From a virus: a stretch of DNA of 24,299 nt. This document shows, piece by piece, positions 14,352-22,363 of the stretch. The notes beneath the pieces were generated by a model. That model was not told the origin of the DNA. It searched no databases and saw only the letters and a program-made list of their open reading frames with translations. The position numbers were made by a program, and so were the translations under genes. Every line of letters starts with the position of its first letter. Position 1 is the stretch's first letter. The stretch covers positions 1 through 24,299 of IMG/VR virus record IMGVR_UViG_3300042301_000006; one strand, written 5' to 3'.

Positions 14352-17054
14352 ATGGCCGAGACAGAAAAGAAAACGGGACCAGTCAAGCTGCGGATTATCT
14401 CAGCTCCGGCTCCTAAAGCTCCGCCAGCGGAGCCTGAAAGCACTCCCGGCGCGTTTCTTGCGCGGTCTGCCGTCGATGCTTTGGTATCGCCGCTCGACTT
14501 GCTGACTTACCCAGTCAGAGGGCCTGCGCGGGCGCTCGGCTTTGAAATGTCGGCACCGTCCACTGCAATCAGCGATTTCATGCGCGGCCTCGGCCTTAAC
14601 GTCGCAGAAGAAGGCGAAGTCGCAGACACTCGCGCAGAGCAGATCGCCTCTGGCGTAGGATCGGCGGCAGGCTTCTTGGTTCCCGGTCTGGGCGCTGCCC
14701 GTGCGGCGCAAGCAGTCGGTGGCCCAATCGCGCGGTCAGTCGGCAACTTTATCTCTGCGCCGTTCACCGCTGCGCCTGTGCGCGCCACTGCCGCAGAACT
14801 CGCTGCTGGTGGGGCTGCTGGTCTGGGCGGCGCGCTGGCAAAAGAAAGCGCAGCCGAGGGTGGCTACAGCCCGTTTGTGCAAGGCATGGCGCAGACTGGT
14901 GGCGAACTCCTTGGCGGTCTGACTGGCGCAGGCATCGGCCCTGCCGTATCTGCCGCAGGTCGCGGTATTGAGCGCACTGCTGGTGCGGTAGCTGACTTGT
15001 TTCCGTTTGCTGGGCCTGCCTATCGCGGTGTTAAGGACATCTTCCAAGGTATTACTAGCCCGCAGGATATGGCGTTCCGGCAGGCATCCGAAGCAGTGCG
15101 CGGTGCCGTGGTCGATCCGACTGCTGCTGCGGCTGCCGTAGATGCCTCGTCGGTGACTGGGCTGCCGCCTATGCTCGCGCCGCGTGAGCCGAAACTGATG
15201 GAAATGGAGCAGTCGTTCCTGCGCGCCAACCCAGAGCTGCGCGCTCTGCGCGACAAACAGCGCGCTGAAGCGACGCAAGCTGCGGAAGCAGTGCTTACTG
15301 GCATGGCCCCCGGCGACGTGCGCGCAGCCAAAGACTTTTTCACTACCCAGATCGACACCAACCGACAACAACTCGACAGCCTGCTGGCACAAGCGCAGGC
15401 TGACGCAGAGGCGGCGCTGACTCGCGCTGGTCCGCGTACTGGCCGCAGCCCTGCTGAAAACTCCATCGCGTTCCGCGCCGAACTCGACAAGGCGTACAAG
15501 ACGGCGCAAGGAAAAGAGCGCGAGCTGTGGGGCGACGTGCCGATTACGCTGGTGACTGGGACAGAGCAGAGCCAAGCTGCGTACAAAGCCGCCAAAGACT
15601 TTCTAGGCAAGACTGGCGCTGACTTGATGCCAGCTAGAGCCAAAGAGTTTTTGTCCCCAAAAAGCGGACGCTTCCGTGGCGACAGAACCACCAGCGTCAA
15701 AGAGCTTCAGGGCTTGCGCTCGCTGCTTTTGGAAGAAGCGCGTAGCCTTCGAGCGTCTGGCAGCGACCGCGCGGCCTCGGCAGCCGAAACTGTGGCCGCA
15801 GGTATTCTTGCAGACATGGACGCGATTCCCGGCGTCAGCGGGCCGCTTGAAGTGGCTCGCCAGTTCAGCCGTGACATGGCAGTCAAGTTTGAGACTGGCA
15901 CCATCGGCAACGTGCTGCGGACTACAAGGGGCGGCGTCCCTGCCGTAGCCCCGGAAGATACGCTGCGTCGCCTGCTGGGGACGCGGGCAGAGCCTCTGGC
16001 AGTCAGGGCAGGCGAAATGGAAGCGGCCACTGGCGGCTCGCGTCCTGCTGCTGAAGCTGCGTCTGACTACCTGCGCAGTCAGTTCCTTGAGTCGGCTATT
16101 GATCCGGCTGGAAACATCCGTCTGCCCTCGGCCCAGCGTTACGTCGCTGGCCGCGAAGACATGCTGACGCGCTATCCGGCGCTCGGTAAACTGTTCGACG
16201 ACTCCATCGCGGCGGCGCGGACGGCGCAGGAGACGGGGACCACTGTAGAAGCGCAGCTCGCGGCACTGTCCAAGACGCCACAAGCCAAGTTTGCGACCTC
16301 TAAAGTCAACCGAGAATTTGATTCCGTTATCGGCAGCCAAAACCCAGCTTTCGAGGCATCTGAGCTTGCGGCTATCGCGCAGCAGGATCAGACTGGGCAG
16401 GCTATGGAAGGTTTGCGCCGCTCTGCCGTTGACTACCTCCTGCGCAAAACGATGGACCAGACCCCGACTGGCAAGTCAGCAGAAGGGACCAGATTGGCGA
16501 CCGTGCTGGACGAGCCCAACGCCGTGGCGGCGATGGAGCAGTTCTTTACGCCTGACGAGCTGCTTAACGTCCGCACTCTGGCAGACGAGCTGCGCGTCTG
16601 GCAGCAAAGTGCTGGCGCGAACACTGAAGCCCCAGTTCTCGGCGGTGTGTTCCAGAAGCTGCTGACCATTGGCGGCGGTGTAGCTGGTGCGCGGATCGGT
16701 CGAGGAATGGCTAAAGGGCAGGATATTCAGACGCCTGCCATTATCGCGGGTATCGGTCGCCGCCTGACTGACCGCCTGTCCACGGCAGGAGCGCAGAAAC
16801 TGCTCGTAGACGCCAGCCAAGATGCTGACTTGATGCGGGCGCTGTTGCTCGGCAACCGCGCTCCTGATGCGGAGATCAAGCGCGCAGATGCAGTTCTGTC
16901 TCTGTGGATGCAAAACAACATGGCGCAGCTTACCGACGACAACGAAGACCCAATCACCGCGTTCTCGCGGGCGCTGGGTCTGGTTGAGGAGAAGCCGAAA
17001 GTCAAATTCAGGCCGCTGGAGCTGACTATCGACAACCCAAGCGGCACTGACTAA
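14352..17054 (+). CDS. Giant internal virion (ejection) protein
   Basis: The product is 900 residues, the largest in the window. AAGGAG overlaps the previous stop and serves ATG 14352. Several Gly/Ala-rich hydrophobic segments stand out (around 97-120, 143-165, 185-205 and 675-690; for example GVGSAAGFLVPGLGAARAAQ and GGGVAGARIGRGMA), which could insert in membranes. Between them lie long charged helices with Ala, Glu, Gln and Arg. No catalytic motif was recognised. By size, composition and last position in the late operon it matches the large DNA-ejection proteins of podoviruses, which build a conduit across the envelope. The stop codon TAA at 17052-17054 overlaps the stop of the convergent gene. 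Confidence 0.7.
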   Translation: MAETEKKTGPVKLRIISAPAPKAPPAEPESTPGAFLARSAVDALVSPLDLLTYPVRGPARALGFEMSAPSTAISDFMRGLGLNVAEEGEVADTRAEQIASGVGSAAGFLVPGLGAARAAQAVGGPIARSVGNFISAPFTAAPVRATAAELAAGGAAGLGGALAKESAAEGGYSPFVQGMAQTGGELLGGLTGAGIGPAVSAAGRGIERTAGAVADLFPFAGPAYRGVKDIFQGITSPQDMAFRQASEAVRGAVVDPTAAAAAVDASSVTGLPPMLAPREPKLMEMEQSFLRANPELRALRDKQRAEATQAAEAVLTGMAPGDVRAAKDFFTTQIDTNRQQLDSLLAQAQADAEAALTRAGPRTGRSPAENSIAFRAELDKAYKTAQGKERELWGDVPITLVTGTEQSQAAYKAAKDFLGKTGADLMPARAKEFLSPKSGRFRGDRTTSVKELQGLRSLLLEEARSLRASGSDRAASAAETVAAGILADMDAIPGVSGPLEVARQFSRDMAVKFETGTIGNVLRTTRGGVPAVAPEDTLRRLLGTRAEPLAVRAGEMEAATGGSRPAAEAASDYLRSQFLESAIDPAGNIRLPSAQRYVAGREDMLTRYPALGKLFDDSIAAARTAQETGTTVEAQLAALSKTPQAKFATSKVNREFDSVIGSQNPAFEASELAAIAQQDQTGQAMEGLRRSAVDYLLRKTMDQTPTGKSAEGTRLATVLDEPNAVAAMEQFFTPDELLNVRTLADELRVWQQSAGANTEAPVLGGVFQKLLTIGGGVAGARIGRGMAKGQDIQTPAIIAGIGRRLTDRLSTAGAQKLLVDASQDADLMRALLLGNRAPDAEIKRADAVLSLWMQNNMAQLTDDNEDPITAFSRALGLVEEKPKVKFRPLELTIDNPSGTD

Positions 17055-19123
17055 GAGGCGAAGCGCCTGACATGGAAGAACCGCACAAGGGGAAGCCCGC
17101 TGCGGTTCGGCCCTGTCTCAATTGTGATATTGTAACCACCGTCTGTGTTCCGTCCATTCGGCGGGAAGATGTTGGCGTAGAAGGCGCTCAGATCGACAGC
17201 GTTTGAGCGCAGCGCCATCTGGCGGTCATAGAGGCCAGTGCCTGCCATCTTCTCTTTCAGGTGGTCGTGGACAGTGCGCACAGACCATGAGCCTGTGCCA
17301 AGGTCCGCAACGGCGTCAAAGAGCGGCTTGTAGGTCATTTCCGTGCGCAGGGCCACGACAGCCTCGTCTTCGCCCTCTGGGGCGATCCTGACGCCCGGTA
17401 GAAGCACTGGCGCTGTGATGGTGTAGCCTTGGTTGCTGATGCCCAGTGTCTCAGTCACGATGTCGAAGGTGAACACCTTGTCGTCGTCGATAGAGCGGGC
17501 CATGAGGATGCGCAGTTCGAGCTGGTCCGTCTCTTGGTTCCGCGTCAGCGTCAGCAGCGTGTCGGGTTCAGCCTGAATGTTGCTGGAGCCACGGGGCTGG
17601 TTCCCGTTTTTGGTGTTGTGGTGGATGATGACAATAGCCGCTTTGACACCAGAGTCTCTAATCTTGGCGATAATGTCGAACACTGCCGATGTGTCCTCGA
17701 CGCTGTTCTGGTCGCCACCCGGCATTGCCTTAGTCAGCGTGTCAATGACGATGACGCCCAGCGACTTCTCGCCCCGCTTCTGCCACCACACCTCTGTCGC
17801 TTTGATCTGCTCGACAAGATTGATCCTCGAAGTCTCGTCCAGCAGGTTCAGGCTCTCCTCGACTGTGAAGAACGGAAAGTTATTGTGGTCTGTGTAGAGG
17901 TCGCCCGCAGGGTCGTGATACTTCCGCCATGCGACCAAACGCTTTTTGATAGCCGTCTGGCTCTCAAGGGCGAAGTAGAGGACAGGGCGGCGCTCAGTGA
18001 CAGTCAGGTTGTCGTCGAAATTTAGCCCAGCCGCGATGTGCATAGCCAAAGTCTGACTGACCAACGTCTTCCCGGCTTTCGGATCGGCGGAAATCAGAGT
18101 GACTTCGCTGGCGTGGTAGATCGGGTGCATGATAAATTCCTCAGTCAGAACGTCCAGCTCCTCGAAGCCGAAGTAGCCGCGCTTGTTTGCGAATGGGAAG
18201 TCATCGCCGTAGGCGTCGGCGCGCACGATGGGAAGCTGCGCCATTTCGTTGCGCACAGCCGGGAACATAGACGCGGCCATTTGCTTGATGGTGTCTGTCG
18301 CTGCCTCGCGCAGGCCGTCTGTCTTGGCGGCGACGTTATACTTGGCGTGACCGCTAGAGACGATCCTAGTCAGCTCTCCGCTTTTGTCGGCCATGATGGG
18401 CTGCCAACGGTCGTGGCGTGGGTGCTGCGGATTGGCGGCGACCGATGCTTGCATCAGTTCCATAACGGCAGCTTGGACGCGAACCAGCGGCTCTCCCCCG
18501 GCAGACATCTTGGCCGCGATCTGGGTCAGGCTGTCGTGGAAGTCATCACCAGACAGGACGTTCTGGCGCAGCACGTCCAGCGTCGTCGCTGACTGCGCGG
18601 CTCTGGCGGCTTTCAGGCTCTCGACCAGCGCGGCAGGCGCAGCGGCCAGTCCCTCGCGCTCAATCGTATAGCCCGGTGACGGCGGCAGGACGATGTAGCC
18701 GCCCTCGCCTTTGACTTCGACGCCCTTCGACGGCTTGCAGTTGGGAAACTCCTTGGCGCGGAACAGGTAGTGCCGCCCGCCGTTTCGAGTGGCGTGGACG
18801 CGGGTTTGCGGCAAGAGGCCAGCCCGCTCCAGATCGGCCACATACGCCTTCGCAGCAGCGCCTGCGTCGCCTTCCTTGTAGGTGTCCGCGTCGATAGCGA
18901 ACAGCCCTGCTTCTGCGCCCATGCGGCCACCAATGCCGTGCAGGCGGTTGCCAGCAGCCTTGAACATGGCTGTAATGGCGTCGGGGTCAGTGCTGGCGTC
19001 ATAGAAGCCGTTTTCCGTCAACGGGCGCTTGTCTTCGCCTGTCGGGAACACCGGGACGCCAGCCTCGGCCCATTCAATTGCTGCCTCAATGAGATCAGCG
19101 ACAACAGACTTCTGCATGTTCAT
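17051..19123 (-). CDS. Primase-polymerase / RecA-like replicative helicase fusion
   Basis: The product is 690 residues. Residues about 10-165 match the archaeo-eukaryotic-type primase-polymerase N-domain: FPTGEDKRPL, the acidic pair in FAIDAD (Asp78, Asp80), RNGGRHYLF and GVEVKGEGGYIVLPP. Residues about 330-540 form a RecA-like ATPase of the AAA_25/RepA type: Walker A ISADPKAGKT (Lys352), FALES (Glu387), Walker B VIVIDT (Asp461) and VIIHHNTKNG with RGSSNI. A C-terminal domain follows. It should prime DNA synthesis and unwind the fork for the phage polymerase encoded upstream. Its start overlaps the RuvC-like stop (ATGA at 19123-19120). Some phages split these activities into two genes. Confidence 0.9.
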   Translation of the reverse strand: MNMQKSVVADLIEAAIEWAEAGVPVFPTGEDKRPLTENGFYDASTDPDAITAMFKAAGNRLHGIGGRMGAEAGLFAIDADTYKEGDAGAAAKAYVADLERAGLLPQTRVHATRNGGRHYLFRAKEFPNCKPSKGVEVKGEGGYIVLPPSPGYTIEREGLAAAPAALVESLKAARAAQSATTLDVLRQNVLSGDDFHDSLTQIAAKMSAGGEPLVRVQAAVMELMQASVAANPQHPRHDRWQPIMADKSGELTRIVSSGHAKYNVAAKTDGLREAATDTIKQMAASMFPAVRNEMAQLPIVRADAYGDDFPFANKRGYFGFEELDVLTEEFIMHPIYHASEVTLISADPKAGKTLVSQTLAMHIAAGLNFDDNLTVTERRPVLYFALESQTAIKKRLVAWRKYHDPAGDLYTDHNNFPFFTVEESLNLLDETSRINLVEQIKATEVWWQKRGEKSLGVIVIDTLTKAMPGGDQNSVEDTSAVFDIIAKIRDSGVKAAIVIIHHNTKNGNQPRGSSNIQAEPDTLLTLTRNQETDQLELRILMARSIDDDKVFTFDIVTETLGISNQGYTITAPVLLPGVRIAPEGEDEAVVALRTEMTYKPLFDAVADLGTGSWSVRTVHDHLKEKMAGTGLYDRQMALRSNAVDLSAFYANIFPPNGRNTDGGYNITIETGPNRSGLPLVRFFHVRRFAS
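17056..17068. terminator. Weak hairpin at the convergent operon junction
   Basis: A 5-bp stem (17056-17060 with 17064-17068) with loop AAG lies just past the plus-strand stop and inside the last codons of the minus-strand gene. It has no T-run and is short, so terminator function is doubtful. It is listed because no other stop signal is visible between the two operons. Confidence 0.2.
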
Positions 19124-19644
19124 GCCTTGGACCCAATTTCATCCCAGTAGCGGGCGATCAGCAGGGACTCTGCGCGATTGTGGTCCTTCTTGCGCGTAAA
19201 CATGTCAGCGCGATCCGGCCACAGCTCCAGCGCCCGCAGACGCGCAGGCTCCTTGGGGTTTTGCAGAGTGACTTGGATTTTCATAGCGGGCTTCCAGACG
19301 CTCGGCGGCACGATGCGGCACTGCATCCGAAGCCCGTGGCAGATGCCCTCAGTCAGAAACATCGACCCGACAAAAGGGATGCCTGCGCTCAGGCTTTCGT
19401 TAGGGCGGATGGTGACGCGCTCAATCACGACCATAGGCGTGTAGCCCAGCGCCGCCGCCTCGGCTTTCAGGCCGCGCATGATGTTCGTAATCAGCGCGGC
19501 TTGGTTCACCCAAGAGGCAGTCTTGCGGCCAGCCTTCACAAGCTGGACAGCGACTTCCTCGTCGCTGAAAGTATTGAGGGGTTCGCCCTCTACCAAGACG
19601 CCAATAGTCAGCGGCGATCCGGGGTCAATTCCGATGGTAAACAT
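19120..19644 (-). CDS. RuvC-like Holliday junction resolvase
   Basis: The product is 174 residues with an RNase H-type fold. The acidic residues expected for catalysis are visible: Asp7 in TIGIDPGS, Glu75 in VVIERV, and Asp154 with Glu159 in KKDHNRAESLLIARYW. The last motif is shared with many phage RuvC-like nucleases, where it closes the active site. It would cut branched DNA made during replication and recombination before packaging. AAGGAGA at 19654-19660 is a good ribosome site for ATG 19644. It is encoded between the polymerase and the primase-helicase, with the latter overlapping its stop. Length fits the family. Confidence 0.85.
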   Translation of the reverse strand: MFTIGIDPGSPLTIGVLVEGEPLNTFSDEEVAVQLVKAGRKTASWVNQAALITNIMRGLKAEAAALGYTPMVVIERVTIRPNESLSAGIPFVGSMFLTEGICHGLRMQCRIVPPSVWKPAMKIQVTLQNPKEPARLRALELWPDRADMFTRKKDHNRAESLLIARYWDEIGSKA

Positions 19645-19745
19645 GGTCAGGTTCTCCTTAGCAGACAGTCAGTTTGTCAGTTCTGTTCGCATCTGTGAAG
19701 CCACGGAATATGGTGGGGTCAGCACCTCGGCTACACAAGATGTAG
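19645..19745 (-). promoter_or_regulatory. 101-bp spacer with small hairpin behind polymerase gene
   Basis: This is one of the longer spacers of the minus-strand operon. A short hairpin (CTACA 19731-19735, loop CAAGA, TGTAG 19741-19745) starts directly after the polymerase stop. A ribosome site for the RuvC-like gene lies at the other end. No gene or clear promoter is visible. Confidence 0.35.
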
Positions 19746-21539
19746 TTATGGCTTCGCCGCCCACGACTGGCCGACTGCGCTTTCGCTCAAGTTGGCGGTT
19801 TCAGAGCCGGGGAAAATGTCCAGCCAAGCCTGCCTCATCTCCTCGACCATGATCTCCCGCAGTTCCTCGCCGCGCCCAGCCTCGGCCAGCATCAGCAGCT
19901 CGTCATGCACAGAGGCCAGCATCCGCGACGTGAAGGGCAGTTCCCAGACCTTCTGGCTCATGCGGGTCACGGCGCGATACATCACGTCAGCAGCCGCGCC
20001 TTGGATCGGGTAGTTGGACGCCACGGGCAGCGACCGCTCGTTTTTGTGGACGAAGACAGTGCGGCCAGACTTGATGGGCAGCAGCCCGGTAGCGTTCATC
20101 TGATCGAACATGCGGTAGCGCAGCGCGTAGGCTTGCGGATACCGCTCGGCCCACTTCTCCACAAACTCGCCTGCCTCGGCGTCAGAGCAGCGCAGAACCA
20201 CGGCCAGAGCAGCGTTGCCAGCGCCGTAGGTAAGCTGGAAGCTAAACGCCTTGGCCTTGGACCGCATCTCCTTGGCGCGTGGGTCTTTGGCCTTCAGCCG
20301 CGCCTTGAAGTCATCAGCAGGGACGCGGAACAGCGTGATGGCAGACTCGGCGTGAACGTCCCCGAAGATCACGTCCTGCTTGAGCTGCCAGTCATTGCTG
20401 ACTTCTGCCAAGACGCGCAGTTCGATACCGCTGTAATCGGCCAGCACCATGTCAGTTGCGGGCGGGGCGATGAAGGACCGCCGCACCATCGGGTTGCGCG
20501 GAATGTTCTGGAGGTTCGGGTTCGACGACGAATAGCGCCCAGTCACCGCCTGCGCGATGTTGAAGCGCCCGTAGACGCGCCCCGCCAGCTTCTGCTTGGT
20601 CAGCAGCGTCTCGCCGTAGGTGCCAAGATACTTCTCAGCGCGGTTGAACACCATCAGCGCCGCCAGCCACCGCGAGAACGGGTAGGGCGACCTGAAGGAC
20701 GCCTGCCGCAGTTGCTTGCGGTCGGTTTGCAGTTGCTCGGACTTGTCCGTCTTGGGCCACGCCCTCATGCTCGTTTCGTCCAGCACAGTCTTGATGAAGT
20801 CAGAAAGTTGCTTCTTCGACCGTAGGTTCGCAATAATCGTTTCTGGCGTGTATTTGCGCAGCGTCTTCTCAGCAGCGTCGCGGCGCAGGGACCACATGTG
20901 GATCAGGCGGCTATGGTGCCGCTCGTCGATCAGCATCCCCGTGTCTTCCATTTCCGCAGTGCCGCGCCAAGCGTCGTTGAGGACGCGGAAGCCGTCCCAC
21001 TGCGCCTTAGTCAGCGTCTCCTGCCACAGCTTGTAGAGCGCGTAGGTGTCGTCCGCATCCTCGAAGCCGTAGTCGTATTGTTCTTGGGACAGGTCGGCCT
21101 GCGACCAGTCAGAGGTTTGCAGGTGCTTGTTGTCGCGGGCCTTGCCCAGATCGCGCTTCACCATGTCGGCCAGCGACAGCGGACGACCGCCCAGCTTCGC
21201 CTTCGACATAACACCAACGTCGTAGAGGATCACATCCGGCCCATCAGTGCCGTAGTCGAACCAGCGCCCCTCGAAGCCTGCGTTGAACACCGCCCACGGG
21301 CAGGCGTCGGCCAGCAGCGCCGCGTAGTCGTCAAACGGCGCGCAGCGCAGATGATCGAAGACGTAGTTGCCAGCAGGCCCGCAGATGCAGGTTAGCCTCA
21401 CGTCAGCCTCACCGGGCCGCAGTCCAGTCGTCTCGAAATCGAGAGCGTGAACCTGCCCAGACTCAGCGATAGCGGCGATGATTTGGAGCGCCTCGGAATG
21501 TGTAGTAACAAGGCGGTATTGACGGGAAGTCCCAGTCAT
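19746..21539 (-). CDS. Family A DNA polymerase with 3'-5' exonuclease
   Basis: The product is 597 residues. The 3'-5' proofreading domain spans about 25-180: Exo I LDFETTGL (Asp34, Glu36), Exo II VFNAGFE (Asn86, Glu90 in the place of the usual Asp) and Exo III YGFEDADDTYALY (Tyr157, Asp161). The polymerase domain has motif A LADYSGIELR (Asp368), motif B running from Arg426 through Lys430 and Phe434 to Tyr438-Gly439, and motif C SVHDE (His545, Asp546, Glu547). No 5'-3' exonuclease domain is present. The residue matching E. coli Pol I position 762 is Phe434. It replicates phage DNA with the downstream primase-helicase. A GAAGGAAG site precedes ATG 21539. Confidence 0.94.
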   Translation of the reverse strand: MTGTSRQYRLVTTHSEALQIIAAIAESGQVHALDFETTGLRPGEADVRLTCICGPAGNYVFDHLRCAPFDDYAALLADACPWAVFNAGFEGRWFDYGTDGPDVILYDVGVMSKAKLGGRPLSLADMVKRDLGKARDNKHLQTSDWSQADLSQEQYDYGFEDADDTYALYKLWQETLTKAQWDGFRVLNDAWRGTAEMEDTGMLIDERHHSRLIHMWSLRRDAAEKTLRKYTPETIIANLRSKKQLSDFIKTVLDETSMRAWPKTDKSEQLQTDRKQLRQASFRSPYPFSRWLAALMVFNRAEKYLGTYGETLLTKQKLAGRVYGRFNIAQAVTGRYSSSNPNLQNIPRNPMVRRSFIAPPATDMVLADYSGIELRVLAEVSNDWQLKQDVIFGDVHAESAITLFRVPADDFKARLKAKDPRAKEMRSKAKAFSFQLTYGAGNAALAVVLRCSDAEAGEFVEKWAERYPQAYALRYRMFDQMNATGLLPIKSGRTVFVHKNERSLPVASNYPIQGAAADVMYRAVTRMSQKVWELPFTSRMLASVHDELLMLAEAGRGEELREIMVEEMRQAWLDIFPGSETANLSESAVGQSWAAKP

Positions 21540-21570
21540 TCTAATCTTCCTTCAGGTCTTAGCAGAGCCT

Positions 21571-21588
21571 TGCTTCTTTCGAGAAGCA
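21571..21588 (-). other. Second hairpin directly after the terminator-like stem
   Basis: A perfect 7-bp stem (21571-21577 with 21582-21588) has a 4-base loop, TTCG on the plus strand and CGAA on the minus strand. It abuts the larger stem at 21589-21620 with no spacer and lies 32 bases before the polymerase start. Confidence 0.5.
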
Positions 21589-21620
21589 CAAAGCCCCCGG
21601 TTTGGTCGCCGGGGGCTTTG
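21589..21620 (-). terminator. 12-bp GC-rich hairpin between replication-module gene and polymerase gene
   Basis: A perfect 12-bp stem (21589-21600 with 21609-21620) encloses an 8-base loop. It begins 5 bases after the stop codon of the upstream gene. On the minus strand the right arm ends in CTTTG and is followed by TGCTTCTC, a weak T-rich run. It could reduce readthrough into the polymerase gene, so polymerase is made at lower level than the upstream proteins. Confidence 0.65.
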
Positions 21621-21625
21621 CAGTT

Positions 21626-22339
21626 TCAGAGGACGCCGCGACGGCGACGGGCGGGAACAGGCGCAGCGCCACCTTCTGACTGGCGAACCAGCTCGTCGAT
21701 GTCGGCTTCAGGATCAGCAGCCAATTCGCTCACAGCTTCCTGCGAGAGCCAGCCGTAAACGTCCAGCTTGGGCTTGTAGTTTTTCTGCCCTTGGGCTTCA
21801 AACTTCTCCTTGCCCATGCGGACCAGCGGCCAGCAGGCACGGCCAGCGCGCAGACGCTCGGCCACTTGCGACTGCAAGTCAGCGAAGACGGCTACGCCTG
21901 ACTTCGAGTTGATCTTCCAGTAACCCTGACGGTCGTCTGCCTCAATCGACTTGATGACCATCGACTTCGCCGGGAACCAGCCTTCGCCCTGTGCGGAGTT
22001 GAACGGCCCCATTTCGTCATGGGCAGGGGCGGCAATGTGCTGACCACTGTAGATGTTCGCCATGCGGGTCGCAGCGGTCTTGCCGCCCTTCCAGCAGACG
22101 AAGCCTTCCTCGAAGGAAGCGATGTTGACCAGCCAGATTTCGGACGGGTCCAAGTCTTCCTTGTCCTTGCCAAATTCGTAGACGCCGCGCTTACCCGTGA
22201 AGTTAAGGTAAACCGAACCATCGGGGGCGCTGCCGATCTGGCCTTGGGCTGCGGAATTGGTCAGCGCGTCGGCCATAGCCTGAGCGTTGGCGAGAGCGAC
22301 GGGTTTGCCAAACGGCGAGTTGACGACTTCGTTAGACAT
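21626..22339 (-). CDS. Conserved replication-module protein, candidate ssDNA-binding protein
   Basis: The product is 237 residues. AGGAGAC lies before ATG 22339. Visible blocks are YLNFTGKRGVYEFGKD, WLVNIASFEEGFVCWKGGK, GPFNSAQGEGWFP, then GYWKINSKSGVAVFADL and YKPKLDVYGWLS, followed by an acidic stretch (ADPEADIDELV) and a basic end (ARRRRGVL). The aromatic, beta-rich pattern resembles a phage family often encoded beside Cas4/RecB-like exonucleases, for which an ssDNA-binding role has been suggested. The name is not certain. Position between the nuclease and the polymerase supports a role in replication or recombination. It is not a typical OB-fold SSB with a clear acidic C-terminal tip. Confidence 0.6.
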   Translation of the reverse strand: MSNEVVNSPFGKPVALANAQAMADALTNSAAQGQIGSAPDGSVYLNFTGKRGVYEFGKDKEDLDPSEIWLVNIASFEEGFVCWKGGKTAATRMANIYSGQHIAAPAHDEMGPFNSAQGEGWFPAKSMVIKSIEADDRQGYWKINSKSGVAVFADLQSQVAERLRAGRACWPLVRMGKEKFEAQGQKNYKPKLDVYGWLSQEAVSELAADPEADIDELVRQSEGGAAPVPARRRRGVL

Positions 22340-22363
22340 GAGAGTGTCTCCTGTGAGAGTGTT

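Noticed and set aside
17429-19150. Several plus-strand open frames opposite the primase-helicase
   Set aside because: They lack motifs and ribosome sites, and the minus frame has complete primase and ATPase motifs.
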